From Oceanispirochaeta sp963676905 (lineage in GTDB: Bacteria > Spirochaetota > Spirochaetia > DSM-2461): a stretch of 64,000 nucleotides of DNA. The translations under genes were made by a program, and so were the position numbers. Numbering within the stretch: position 1 is the stretch's first letter; every line of letters starts with the position of its first letter. This document shows, piece by piece, positions 50,477 to 59,196 of this stretch. The DNA lies in NCBI GenBank assembly GCA_963676905.2, contig CAXXVE010000001.1:558001-622000 (forward strand). Direction: 5' to 3'. The notes beneath the pieces are model-generated. The model was not told the origin of the DNA. It made no database searches and saw nothing but the letters and a program-made list of their open reading frames with translations.

Positions 50477-51165
50477 TGCTTGTCGATCTCCACAATCACT
50501 CATGTCTCAGCCCCTGCGGGAGCCTTGAGTTGTCTCCCGCCCGTCTCACTGAGGAGGCGGCGGCCCGGGGAATCGGCATGCTGGCCCTGACGGACCACAA
50601 CGCAGGGGACAATCTTCCGGCTTTCGATATCTGCTGCCGCCGCAGAGGCATCGTGCCCGTCTACGGCATGGAAGTGACAGGACGGGAGGAAGCCCATCTG
50701 CTCTGCCTTTTCGGAGAGCTGAAAAGAGCCGTCCGCTTCGCCTATGAAATTTATGAGAACCTTCAGACCATTCCCAACAACCCCGACCTGATGGGAGACC
50801 AGATTATTGTCGATGAGGATGAGAACATCCTGGGAGAGCTGGACAAACATCTGGCCGGCGGTGCCGTTGATTTTTCGATAGACGAACTGGCGGATATGGT
50901 TCATGAGAGGGAAGGGCTTTTTATTCCCGCCCATATCGACCGCCCCGCCTTCAGCATAAAGAGCCAGCTTGGCTTCCTGCCGGATGGAGACTATGACGCC
51001 GTCGAAGTCATGCACCGCCCCTGCGGACTCAATGGAGGCCGCTACATCGAGATTACAGGCTCCGACGCCCACTATCCTGAAAACGTGGGACAGAGAGCCT
51101 TCGAACTGCCCCTGAAGCGCCCCGACTTTCAGGGATTGAAAGAAGCCCTGGCCCGGACTCTGTAA
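50476..51165 (+). CDS. PHP-domain metal-dependent phosphoesterase
   Basis: The 229-residue protein has all four PHP metal motifs: VDLHNHSCLSPCG, LALTDHNAGDN, PAHIDRPAFS and ITGSDAHYPENVG. PHP enzymes are phosphoesterases using three metal ions. No substrate is known for the short, stand-alone type. It is coupled to the DRTGG gene and forms the end of the CBS-ATPase, DRTGG, PHP operon. Confidence 0.88.
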   Translation: MLVDLHNHSCLSPCGSLELSPARLTEEAAARGIGMLALTDHNAGDNLPAFDICCRRRGIVPVYGMEVTGREEAHLLCLFGELKRAVRFAYEIYENLQTIPNNPDLMGDQIIVDEDENILGELDKHLAGGAVDFSIDELADMVHEREGLFIPAHIDRPAFSIKSQLGFLPDGDYDAVEVMHRPCGLNGGRYIEITGSDAHYPENVGQRAFELPLKRPDFQGLKEALARTL

Positions 51166-51249
51166 TATTATCCCCCCCTGATCCCCCTCCCGAAGCTGTG
51201 TAAGGGCCGGCTGAATAATAAACATCCAATCTTTCTTAAAAAAAGCGGA

Positions 51250-51276
51250 CAATTTGTGTGATTTTCACCAAAATTG
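51250..51276. promoter_or_regulatory. imperfect 27-bp palindrome upstream of the LPP20-like gene
   Basis: CAATTTGTGTGA and TCACCAAAATTG, separated by three bases, match at 10 of 12 pairs. It lies 105 bases before the start of the lipoprotein gene. The TGTGA..TCAC core recalls CRP/FNR-type sites, but no regulator is assigned. Confidence 0.35.
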
Positions 51277-51381
51277 TTTATATTGAAAGAACAGAACTGA
51301 CTGACTCACATGTTTAACAAAAGAGCAAATTATATCCCGCCGCATAAAAAGAGCGGCAGGGGATCGACAAGGAGTATTTGA

Positions 51382-51969
51382 ATGAAGAAGTTTATTTTGT
51401 TTCTCAGCGCCCTCACGGCTCTGGTAATACTGGCAGGTTGTGCCTCATCTGAACCTGTTGCCGTAGAAGAGGTAAAAGAAGACCCCATGGCCAGAAGAGA
51501 TCTGCCCGAGTGGTTCCTGAATCCCCCTGTATCCGATGAAGTAATTTACGGACTCGGAATGGCCAAGATGTCCTCGGACAGCCTCTCAAGAGATACAGCC
51601 ATCGCTAGAGCACGACGTGACGTAGCTCTTCAGGTAAGTACAAGAGTACAGTCCATGATGACAGACTACGCTCAGGAAGCCGGTGCTGAAGGAAACACAC
51701 AGACTATCAACTTTGTCGAATCCATTACAAAGCAGGTAGCCGATGTAGAGATCAAAGGCTCTGTAACCGAAAAAGTCTATGCAGCGGTCGACGGCAACTG
51801 GTTTGCCATGGTGTCCTACGAAAAGGCAAATATGACCGAAGAAGTTGCTGATATCTTCAGCAGAAATGAAGATGCCGCGTTTGCCGAATTCAAGGCGGAT
51901 CAGGCTCTGGAAATGCTGGAAGCCAGCCTGGACAACGATCCTCTGAAGTCTTCCGCAACTGCTGAATAA
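51382..51969 (+). CDS. LPP20-like lipoprotein
   Basis: The 195-residue protein has a lipobox ILAGC (Cys20) and a LPP20-type domain: RRDLPEWFLNPPVSDEVIYGLGMAK, then DTAIARARRDVALQVSTRVQSMM. LPP20 proteins are surface lipoproteins of unknown function, common in spirochaetes and Helicobacter. It has its own terminator and a palindrome upstream, so it is a monocistronic gene. Confidence 0.85.
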   Translation: MKKFILFLSALTALVILAGCASSEPVAVEEVKEDPMARRDLPEWFLNPPVSDEVIYGLGMAKMSSDSLSRDTAIARARRDVALQVSTRVQSMMTDYAQEAGAEGNTQTINFVESITKQVADVEIKGSVTEKVYAAVDGNWFAMVSYEKANMTEEVADIFSRNEDAAFAEFKADQALEMLEASLDNDPLKSSATAE

Positions 51970-51994
51970 CCCGAAAATCATCGGGATAAAGAAG

Positions 51995-52026
51995 AGAGCC
52001 GCGCCCCGGGGTGCGGTTCTTTTTTT
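51995..52026 (+). terminator. intrinsic terminator after the LPP20-like gene
   Basis: AGAGCCGC (51995-52002) pairs with GCGGTTCT (52013-52020), extended by GC pairs inside, and is followed by T6 on the plus strand. Confidence 0.88.
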
Positions 52027-52133
52027 GCGGTTTTTCCAAAAGAGAGGCTCCCTCCTTCCACCGGTATCCTTCCATAGGGGACAAGACAGGGTCCCTCCTT
52101 CACCGGAGTCCGGGATGAAGGTTGATTTTTACG

Positions 52134-52156
52134 ATTTTTGAACTATATTTTTGAAC
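52134..52156 (+). repeat. direct repeat upstream of the first FecR-like gene
   Basis: ATTTTTGAAC occurs twice, at 52134-52143 and 52147-52156, with a 13-base period, about 30 bases before the gene start. It may be a regulator site. Confidence 0.35.
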
Positions 52157-52184
52157 AGAGGGGAGATTCTCCCGGAGGTTTGTT

Positions 52185-53288
52185 ATGAAGACAAAAAACC
52201 TGACACTGACCATCCTTTTAATATTGATAACAGCTCCTGCGTGGGCCCAGCTCAGTGCAACAATAGTAGATATATCAGGGGAGGTAGAAGTCTCCCGAAG
52301 CGGCGTTGCCCTGGATGAACGGGACATTGACTACGGAACAGAACTAGGGCCCTACGATGTCCTCCAAACCGGCTCCAACGGCTATGTAGAGCTCAGCATA
52401 GACTCACCCGTCTCTCCGGAACTATCCATTAAGGTCATGCCCGACACAACTCTCTTCCTGGAACAGACCCTGAAAAACGGCGGTCATGAAACTTCGGTCA
52501 ATCTGAACAGGGGTTCCATACAGACCAAGGCTGCCGCTCTTCTCAGGGGGGGGAACTTCACTGTCAAAACCGAATCATCTGTAATGGGAATAAGGGGAAC
52601 CGTCTTTACTGTAAACCACTCACCCGACACATCCATCCTGGTCAGCTGCCGGGAGGGAAAGGTTGCCTGTACCACAGACGGCAGGGAAGCCGCCATACAG
52701 CCGGGACGGATCTACGAAACAAACACATCCGGTCAGTTCAGGCTGAAAGATCTGAACCCCGACGACATTGACAGCTATACAGCCCAGTGGAAGCAGGCCC
52801 GTCTTGACGCCCTGTCCATCAACGGCGCCCTCTCAGTGGAATACTACGCAGACCAGTACCTGCGGCGGGCCCCTGCCTTTATCAAGGCCTTCGAAGAAGT
52901 GGAGTCCCAGAGTGTCCTTCTTGAAAAATGGGAGCGGATTATGGCTGAGGGAAAGAGTGTCTCCATGGGAGAGGCTGTAACAGACAAGGCCGCCCTCAGC
53001 AAAGGAATCATGGCCCTGCGGTCCACTCTTCCCATGATGCAGCACGTCTTCTACACACTCTATGACCTTTCAGGAATTATGGAAGCCTCGGGATGGCAGA
53101 ACCTGCCGGAGACCACGGTACAGACCATGCGGGTCTACAACAGAAGCCGTCAGGATAATCAGGCAAGGCTGATCAAGGCACTCCACTACTTTAAGGTATA
53201 TCTGGAAGTAGACCGCCAGGCTTCCCCCTTCGGCGAAGGAAGCGGCAGCGGACTGATGGATGACTTTCTCCTGGAGAGTCCCTTCTAA
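52185..53288 (+). CDS. FecR-domain exported protein
   Basis: The 367-residue protein has a signal peptide (about 1-21, TAPAWAQ). Residues 25-190 are a FecR domain: SATIVDISGEVEVSRSG, PYDVLQTGSNGYVELSIDSP, FTVKTESSVMGIRGTVFTV, LVSCREGKVAC. The helical C-terminal part (200-350) is shared with its neighbour but is not a known domain. FecR normally tunes a sigma factor, but here the protein is exported without a membrane anchor and no sigma gene is near. It is tandem to a paralogue at 53400. Confidence 0.84.
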   Translation: MKTKNLTLTILLILITAPAWAQLSATIVDISGEVEVSRSGVALDERDIDYGTELGPYDVLQTGSNGYVELSIDSPVSPELSIKVMPDTTLFLEQTLKNGGHETSVNLNRGSIQTKAAALLRGGNFTVKTESSVMGIRGTVFTVNHSPDTSILVSCREGKVACTTDGREAAIQPGRIYETNTSGQFRLKDLNPDDIDSYTAQWKQARLDALSINGALSVEYYADQYLRRAPAFIKAFEEVESQSVLLEKWERIMAEGKSVSMGEAVTDKAALSKGIMALRSTLPMMQHVFYTLYDLSGIMEASGWQNLPETTVQTMRVYNRSRQDNQARLIKALHYFKVYLEVDRQASPFGEGSGSGLMDDFLLESPF

Positions 53289-53399
53289 AAAGACGTCCCC
53301 CCCGGGACAGAGACCTAAAAAAAATATTATTCCCCCCGGATGAAATTGATAAAGCCTCCCATCAGGTTTATAGTAATAGTGGATTCACCCGGGGAGAAA

Positions 53400-54527
53400 A
53401 TGAATAAAACTACTCGAATTCTGCTTTACCTGAACCTTCTCATATTTATCCGGTCCCCTCTCTGGGCTGAGATAAGCGCCACCATCATCTCCTATACAGG
53501 AGATGTAGCCGTATCGCGCCAGGGTGAATTTCTGTACACAGTATCCGAAGGGATGCGTATTCAGCCCCACGATATACTGCAGACCGGTGCCGGCGGCTAT
53601 GCTCAATTGAGTATTGAATCACCCGTATCTCCCCGGATTACAGTTGAAGTACTCGAACAGACTACTCTGTTTCTTGAACATACCCTGAAAAAACAGAATC
53701 CCGAAACGGCTATCACCCTTCACAGAGGATCCATAAAAGCCCTCAGTTCCCCCCTGATCCCGGGAGCCTCTTTCAAAGTGAACACAAACTCCGCAGTCAT
53801 GGCTGTACAGGGAACAAGCTTCGAAGTATCCATTGGAAGCGACGGTTCCGTCCTGACAAGCTGCAGAGAGGGCCAGGTTCTCTGTACTACAAATGATGAA
53901 GACAGCTATATTGAGCCGGGAAGGGTATTTGAACGGAACCCCAACGGCCTCTACCGCCTGAGGCCCCTGCCGGTTCAGGACATTGAATGGTTTACAGAGC
54001 AGTGGCGTGCCGAGAAGACTGAACTTCTTATGGATGAGGGTGTGGTTCTGCTTGAGAACTATGCCAACCTCTATCTCCAGTCGGCACCCGGCTTTCTTGA
54101 ATCCTGGTCTGAACTGAGCAGCAAGCAGGAGATCTTCCGCAAATGGGAAGGGATCATGGCCGAAGGAAGAACAATGTCCATGGGGGAGGCCACCAGGGAC
54201 AAGATAGTCCTGAGCAACGGCATTATCCGTCTCCGCACAAGACTCCCTGTGATGGAGCATGTTTTTTACACCCTCTTCGACCTGACAAGATTACTTGAAG
54301 CTGATGACCTTGATGAACTCTCGGACACAGCCAGAAGAACCCTGCTCATCTATCACAAGAGACAGAGTGAATTCTCCGAGAAACTGACACAGGCACGGTA
54401 CTACTACCGTATTTTCCTGGAGATAGACAAACAGGCCTCCGGCCACAGCCTGATGCCCTCATCAGACCTGATGGACGACTTTATGAATGACAGTTACTTC
54501 ATCACTCCCCCGGCCCCGGGGCAGTAG
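53400..54527 (+). CDS. FecR-domain exported protein, paralogue
   Basis: The 375-residue protein from ATG 53400 (GGGGAG three bases upstream, signal peptide directly after) repeats the layout of 52185: a FecR domain (SATIISYTGDVAVSRQG, QPHDILQTGAGGYAQLSI, FKVNTNSAVMAVQGTSFEV, LTSCREGQVLC) and the same helical end (MAEGRTMSMGEATRDKIVLSNGI against MAEGKSVSMGEAVTDKAALSKGI). An ATG at 53340 in the same frame lacks a site. It is a tandem duplicate that has diverged clearly. Confidence 0.82.
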   Translation: MNKTTRILLYLNLLIFIRSPLWAEISATIISYTGDVAVSRQGEFLYTVSEGMRIQPHDILQTGAGGYAQLSIESPVSPRITVEVLEQTTLFLEHTLKKQNPETAITLHRGSIKALSSPLIPGASFKVNTNSAVMAVQGTSFEVSIGSDGSVLTSCREGQVLCTTNDEDSYIEPGRVFERNPNGLYRLRPLPVQDIEWFTEQWRAEKTELLMDEGVVLLENYANLYLQSAPGFLESWSELSSKQEIFRKWEGIMAEGRTMSMGEATRDKIVLSNGIIRLRTRLPVMEHVFYTLFDLTRLLEADDLDELSDTARRTLLIYHKRQSEFSEKLTQARYYYRIFLEIDKQASGHSLMPSSDLMDDFMNDSYFITPPAPGQ

Positions 54528-54554
54528 ATTCCCCGGATACTCCGGCAGCAGAGC

Positions 54555-54590
54555 CGGGCAAAAAAAAGGAGCTCCCTATCAGGAACTCCC
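54555..54590 (-). terminator. terminator after ychF
   Basis: GGAGTTCC and GGAGCTCC (minus-strand reading) pair with one G-U pair around a 6-base loop, followed on the minus strand by a run of seven T. It is about 50 bases past the ychF stop. Confidence 0.75.
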
Positions 54591-54640
54591 GTATAATCAA
54601 TAAAACATTTTAAATAGTTTTAAAGCCTCATAGCTGTGCA

Positions 54641-55750
54641 TCAGACGTTGAATTTGAAGAACATGACGTCTCCGTCTTTAACCACATACTCCTTGCCTTC
54701 CATCCGCAGCTTACCCGCCGCCTTGATGGCCGCTTCGCTGCCGAGTTCAAAAAGATCGTCGCAATGGTAGACATCGGCCTTGATAAAGCCCCTTTCAAAA
54801 TCGCTGTGGATGACTCCGGCGGTCTGGGGAGCCTTCATTCCCTCATGAAAGGTCCACGCTCTGTTCTCGGTTTCACCGACAGTAAAGTAGGTGCGCAGTC
54901 CCAGAGTCTTGTAGGTGATCTGGATCAGGCGGCTGAGGCCGGACTCTTCCAGACCCGCTTCCTCAAGAAACACAGCCCGCTCTTCAGGATCATCCAGGGC
55001 GGCGATATCCGCTTCCAGCTTGCCGCAGAGAACAACGATCTCAGTTCCCTCTTCATCGGCAATTTTCTTAACCTGAGCCACGTATTCGGAGGAGCCGTCC
55101 AGGCCGTCCTCGTCCACATTACACAGATAGATCTGCTTCTTCATTGTGATCAGCTGCAGTTCTGAAGCCAGAGCTCTCTCATCGTCGGTCATCACCATGC
55201 TCCGGGCGGGTTTTCCCTCTCCCAGGTGATCTTTGAGCCGCTCCATAAGGGGTTTCAGAACCAGAGCCTTCTCACGGACCTGTTTATCGCCGCTTCTTGT
55301 GTAGCGGTCATTCTTGGACAGTCTGTTTTCAATACTGCTCATGTCCGCCAGGGCCAGCTCGATATTGATAACTTCGATATCATCGGTGGGGTTGATCTTG
55401 TTTGCAACATGAACAATGTCATCGTTCTCAAAACAGCGTACAACATGAACGATCATCCCGACTTCCCGGATATTGGCCAGGAACTTATTTCCCAGACCCT
55501 CTCCTTTGGAGGCACCCTTCACAAGGCCAGCGATATCAACAAACTCCACGACCGTGGGAACGATTTTCTTGGCGGGAACCAGTTTGGCTATCTGGTCCAG
55601 ACGTTTGTCGGGAACACTGACGATTCCCACATTGGGGTCGATTGTACAGAAGGGATAGTTGGCCGCTTCTGCCGGAGCGGCGGTAAGGGCGGAAAAGATA
55701 GTAGACTTTCCAACATTGGGAAGACCTACGATGCCGCAATTCAAACTCAT
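54641..55750 (-). CDS. ychF: YchF-type Obg-family ATPase
   Basis: The 369-residue protein shows Walker A GLPNVGKSTIFSALT, the G3-type VDIAGLVKGASKGEGLGNKFL, the YchF-specific motif NVDEDG (in place of NKXD), and a C-terminal TGS domain (RTYFTVGETENRAWT through KAPQTAGVIHSDFERGFIKAD). YchF binds ATP better than GTP and touches ribosomes. I start it at ATG 55750, where GAGG lies seven bases upstream; an upstream frame to 55795 is unlikely. It ends a three-gene minus-strand operon starting at 57582. Confidence 0.93.
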   Translation of the reverse strand: MSLNCGIVGLPNVGKSTIFSALTAAPAEAANYPFCTIDPNVGIVSVPDKRLDQIAKLVPAKKIVPTVVEFVDIAGLVKGASKGEGLGNKFLANIREVGMIVHVVRCFENDDIVHVANKINPTDDIEVINIELALADMSSIENRLSKNDRYTRSGDKQVREKALVLKPLMERLKDHLGEGKPARSMVMTDDERALASELQLITMKKQIYLCNVDEDGLDGSSEYVAQVKKIADEEGTEIVVLCGKLEADIAALDDPEERAVFLEEAGLEESGLSRLIQITYKTLGLRTYFTVGETENRAWTFHEGMKAPQTAGVIHSDFERGFIKADVYHCDDLFELGSEAAIKAAGKLRMEGKEYVVKDGDVMFFKFNV

Positions 55751-55837
55751 ATAATTCCTCTTATTCTTGCCGGAGCCTGTGCGGTCCGGATTCAATTTCC
55801 AATATTTTGAGCTGAAACTTAAGATTGCACCGGGAGA

Positions 55838-56059
55838 TCAGACGGTAATATCCGTAGAGTGATCATCTTCAATTCTCTTTTTGACCGCATCAGCCTCTTT
55901 ATAGCTCGGGCAGTGACTGCCTGTAGCCTTCTTCACCTCAAAAGAGGGAAGCTGTCTGGACTTGATGCCGAATACCCTGCAGCCCCTGGGAAAGGATGTA
56001 TCCCAGGTAACGAAGAAGTATTCGCACTTCAGACAGTCAGGGGCCCTGTCCGGATTCAC
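55838..56059 (-). CDS. small cysteine-rich protein (often labelled uracil-DNA glycosylase)
   Basis: The 73-residue protein has four or more conserved cysteines: DCLKCEYFFVTWD, FPRGCRVFG and GSHCPSY. Relatives occur in spirochaetes and deltaproteobacteria and are often called uracil-DNA glycosylase in error; the pattern suggests a small metal-binding (zinc or Fe-S) protein. It starts six bases after the DUF5312 gene and lies 87 bases before ychF, so the three genes form an operon. Confidence 0.65.
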   Translation of the reverse strand: MNPDRAPDCLKCEYFFVTWDTSFPRGCRVFGIKSRQLPSFEVKKATGSHCPSYKEADAVKKRIEDDHSTDITV

Positions 56060-56064
56060 GGCTC

Positions 56065-57582
56065 TTAAGATTCCTCTTTCAGATAATACTGCATGAGCTG
56101 GAGAAAATAATAGATCTTCTTATAGATATCTGACATTTCTTCCACAATTGGAAGCTCACTCATCATCTCAATCTCTTTCCAGTTGACGATAAGCTCATGT
56201 TTCGGGGCTTTATAGTCGTCAATACAGCGTTTCAGGTTCTTGCCTATGGCAAAGAGGTTTTGAATCGAGTCATTGAGAATTGTCAGCCCCTCGGAGTTGA
56301 TCTGCTTCAGAACATTCCTCATGGCATCCAGTGCGTTGCGGTCACGGTCGGCGGCTTTGGTCAGGCGCTTCAGCTTGCCCCCGAGTTCGGTCTCATCAGC
56401 CAGACTGTTGTCAAATTTAAGCAGAGACTCGGAGAGAGACATCAGCTGATGGTAGGATTCGGAAAACTGCTGGGAAGCAAGACTGGTGGTCCACTTCCCT
56501 GTAATCAGAAGCTTGTCCACAACCTGCCGGATGGGTCCCTTGTAGTAGTCAAGGTAGAATGCCTTAAGGCAGTTCATGGGCTCGACATAACGAAAGCCCG
56601 CATTGATCTTCTTGGAGAATGCCATATTATTTTTTTCAGTATAGTACTTCATTCTCAGTACAGAGGTCGTACCGAATACGGCCATCAGGAGGGAGTCCTG
56701 CTGGCTCTTCTTCCGCTCTCCCACGATGGAGTTCAGGGTTGTCTCGGCGGTTCTTTTAATATTGCTCAGATAGTCTTCCACAATTTCAAAACTGTTTGTC
56801 TCGGGAATGACCTTGTAGGTGATATCCTCCTCGAGATGCATGATCATCAGCTTGACAATCTTGGTCTTCCTGAACTCCCTGACAATATTGAGGACCTTCT
56901 TCCATCCGTCCTTGGAGATAACTTCCATATCCCTGTAGAGAGCCAGAATATTCAGAAGGGAATCCCAGTCGGCGTCCAGATCAATTGAAGGAAGGATGGC
57001 GTCAAAGTCCCTGAGGTCATCGGTTATATATTCACCATTGATGGAGTCAAAACGGGTGATGTAGGTGTAGTCCCGCTCGGGAAGCATGGAGTCGAATTTC
57101 TTCAGAAGGAAGTAGTAGTCAAAACGGATAAAGTCCTGAAGGATCATCAGAGAGCTGTAGAGACTGTTGATCTTCCGGGCCAGAGGGAGATCGAAGAAGC
57201 TGTATATCTCGATAAGCTCCTGTTTGATACTATCCTTGACCTCTTTCAGGTTTTTCTGGTTTTTACACCTCTGGCGGATGTTGTCTTCGCTGAGATTCTC
57301 CAGAAGCTTGATCTGATTTTCCGAAAGAAAGCCCTCGATGACAATACCCTTTATGGCATCGGAATCTTTCAGGCTTTCAAGAAGGACCTGTGCCGGGCCC
57401 ACTTCCTTATAGATCTCATAAAAAAGCTTGGCAAGCGCAGGCTGAGCGGAATTGCCCTTTACCTTGAAGTATTTACCTCTTTTTTTAAGGTCCTTGCGGA
57501 TCTCCTTCAGAAGGCGTTTTTTATCCCTGTCGGCATCGCCGAGGTTGGCGAATATATTCATTACTTTTTCAAATAAGCTCAT
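56065..57582 (-). CDS. DUF5312-like protein (spirochaete)
   Basis: The 505-residue protein is almost wholly helical and has no signal peptide or membrane segment. MSLFEKVMNIFANLGDADRDKKRLLKEIRKDLKKRGKYFKVKG at the N-terminus and the length match the DUF5312 family, which is largely limited to spirochaetes. No function is known. It leads an operon with the small cysteine protein and ychF. Confidence 0.75.
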   Translation of the reverse strand: MSLFEKVMNIFANLGDADRDKKRLLKEIRKDLKKRGKYFKVKGNSAQPALAKLFYEIYKEVGPAQVLLESLKDSDAIKGIVIEGFLSENQIKLLENLSEDNIRQRCKNQKNLKEVKDSIKQELIEIYSFFDLPLARKINSLYSSLMILQDFIRFDYYFLLKKFDSMLPERDYTYITRFDSINGEYITDDLRDFDAILPSIDLDADWDSLLNILALYRDMEVISKDGWKKVLNIVREFRKTKIVKLMIMHLEEDITYKVIPETNSFEIVEDYLSNIKRTAETTLNSIVGERKKSQQDSLLMAVFGTTSVLRMKYYTEKNNMAFSKKINAGFRYVEPMNCLKAFYLDYYKGPIRQVVDKLLITGKWTTSLASQQFSESYHQLMSLSESLLKFDNSLADETELGGKLKRLTKAADRDRNALDAMRNVLKQINSEGLTILNDSIQNLFAIGKNLKRCIDDYKAPKHELIVNWKEIEMMSELPIVEEMSDIYKKIYYFLQLMQYYLKEES

Positions 57583-57719
57583 ATTACCATCTTTCCGGAA
57601 TTTACCGGGGACACAGTTTTGACCATGTCCTTAATTTAGGGTAAATTAAACCTGCTGTCAACGGAGAAAAAAATCCGAAGGAAGGACAAAAACTGATTGG
57701 CAAATCACTTACAGAAGCA

Positions 57720-58637
57720 TTGAAATCCGCCGGTTTTACAAGTTGGGCCCTTCTGGACTGTGCCCTTATCGCCGGTATACTGCCCCGAAGCGGGGATTTT
57801 CCTCCCTCAGGATCTGTTCTTATCTGCTTCTTCCCCGTCCGGGATGAAGGCCCCGGCGGCAGAAACGGAATGATCGCCCCCTTTGCCCTTAAAAATCACT
57901 ATAAAGAGATAATCAACCGCCTGAGATTCTCCCTTAAAGAGGCTGGACCTCCCTTCGACGGATACAGCAGAAAGGAACTTCGATTTTTCTCCAACTCCTC
58001 CCTCCCCGAGAAAGAGCTGGCTGCGGCAGCCGGCCTTGGTTTCAGAGGGAGGAATACCCTCCTTATAACCATGGAGAGCGGAAGCCGCGGACTCCTTGGC
58101 GGGGTGATTTTCCCCGACCTGATCACCCCTGCCCGCGGCCCCTCCCCCTCCTCCACGGGCTGCGGGAACTGCCGGCGCTGTGAAGAGAGCTGCCCCGGAG
58201 GAGCCCTTAAAGAGGGAAAACTGGATCGGAGCCGCTGCCTGCAGCACTGGACCACATCAGAGGGGCCCCTTCCTGATAAACTGAAGGAGGTCTGGGGCGA
58301 GAGGATCTACGGCTGCATGATCTGTCAGGACTGCTGCCCCTGGAACCGGAAGGAGCCGATGGGCAGCTCGGTGATACTGGGAGAAATTGACCCCGAACCT
58401 GATCTTGAATTCTATCTTACCTCGACGGCAGATGAGGTGAAGGAACGATTCCGGGGCACAGCCCTGGGAATGGGATGGGTGAAAGGTGAGTATCTGATAC
58501 GCAACGCTCTTGTCTCCGCAGGCTGGTCACGCCGCAGCGGGCTTCGGGTTCTCATTGAAAACCACAGGGAATCCGATGACAGAGGAATCAGAGATGCCGC
58601 CCTCTGGGCATTAAAAAGGATTGAAGGGGTGGATTAG
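57720..58637 (+). CDS. queG: epoxyqueuosine reductase, short form
   Basis: This enzyme makes queuosine in tRNA by reducing epoxyqueuosine with cobalamin and two [4Fe-4S] clusters. The 305-residue protein has the DUF1730 N-domain and the cluster motifs CGNCRRCEESCPGGAL and CMICQDCCPWN. It is shorter than the usual 350-380 residues; the C-terminal HEAT-type part is small. The annotated TTG start cuts off one N-terminal helix: in the same frame upstream are ATT 57696 and CTG 57693, with AAGGA nine and six bases before. A non-ATG start is therefore likely; the exact one is open. Confidence 0.8.
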   Translation: MKSAGFTSWALLDCALIAGILPRSGDFPPSGSVLICFFPVRDEGPGGRNGMIAPFALKNHYKEIINRLRFSLKEAGPPFDGYSRKELRFFSNSSLPEKELAAAAGLGFRGRNTLLITMESGSRGLLGGVIFPDLITPARGPSPSSTGCGNCRRCEESCPGGALKEGKLDRSRCLQHWTTSEGPLPDKLKEVWGERIYGCMICQDCCPWNRKEPMGSSVILGEIDPEPDLEFYLTSTADEVKERFRGTALGMGWVKGEYLIRNALVSAGWSRRSGLRVLIENHRESDDRGIRDAALWALKRIEGVD

Positions 58638-58638
58638 A

Positions 58639-59136
58639 TCAGGCCAGTCCCGGAACGGTGGACGTCAGAAGCTGTCCCAGCTTGTCCAGCTCCTCCATTC
58701 TTGTATAGACCGGGGATTTGACCGCGTGAGATCTTACATCCAGACGGACGACTTTCAGATAGAGCTCGTTCAGCCTGTCCGCCAGAATACTGAGGTTTGC
58801 CTTCAGATTGTTGGCCGCCATATCAGCAAGAACCTTCTCGGAAGGAGAGATATCACGCAGCAGGCTGCTGCCTCTCAGATTGGGAAGGATCTCAATTCTG
58901 GCCTTGTAGATGAAGACGGCCAGACTGAAGATACCATTGTAAAGCTCTTCGAACTTATAGCCCTGATTCTTGTACATCTCAAGCTTGTCGGTGATCACTT
59001 CTATGGCATTTCTCTGATCATAGGGCATATCCATTGAAAGGAGAGCCGTTCGGATAAAAGTGTTGCTCATGTTGCTTCTATAGTGTTTGCGGACTTCATC
59101 CAGCATATCAAAGATTTCATAATCGAAAACCGGCAC
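58639..59136 (-). CDS. helical protein of unknown function
   Basis: The 165-residue protein is strongly helical (FDYEIFDMLDEVRKHYRSN, LEMYKNQGYKFEELYNGIF, ANLSILADRLNELYLKVVRL). It has no signal peptide and no motif that I know; the amphipathic helices suggest a bundle. It ends next to the convergent queG and is transcribed alone. Confidence 0.6.
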   Translation of the reverse strand: MPVFDYEIFDMLDEVRKHYRSNMSNTFIRTALLSMDMPYDQRNAIEVITDKLEMYKNQGYKFEELYNGIFSLAVFIYKARIEILPNLRGSSLLRDISPSEKVLADMAANNLKANLSILADRLNELYLKVVRLDVRSHAVKSPVYTRMEELDKLGQLLTSTVPGLA

Positions 59137-59196
59137 GTTTAACCTCCAGAACCATGAGAACTATTGTATACCGAAAAATTAAAAACTCAAAGATCT

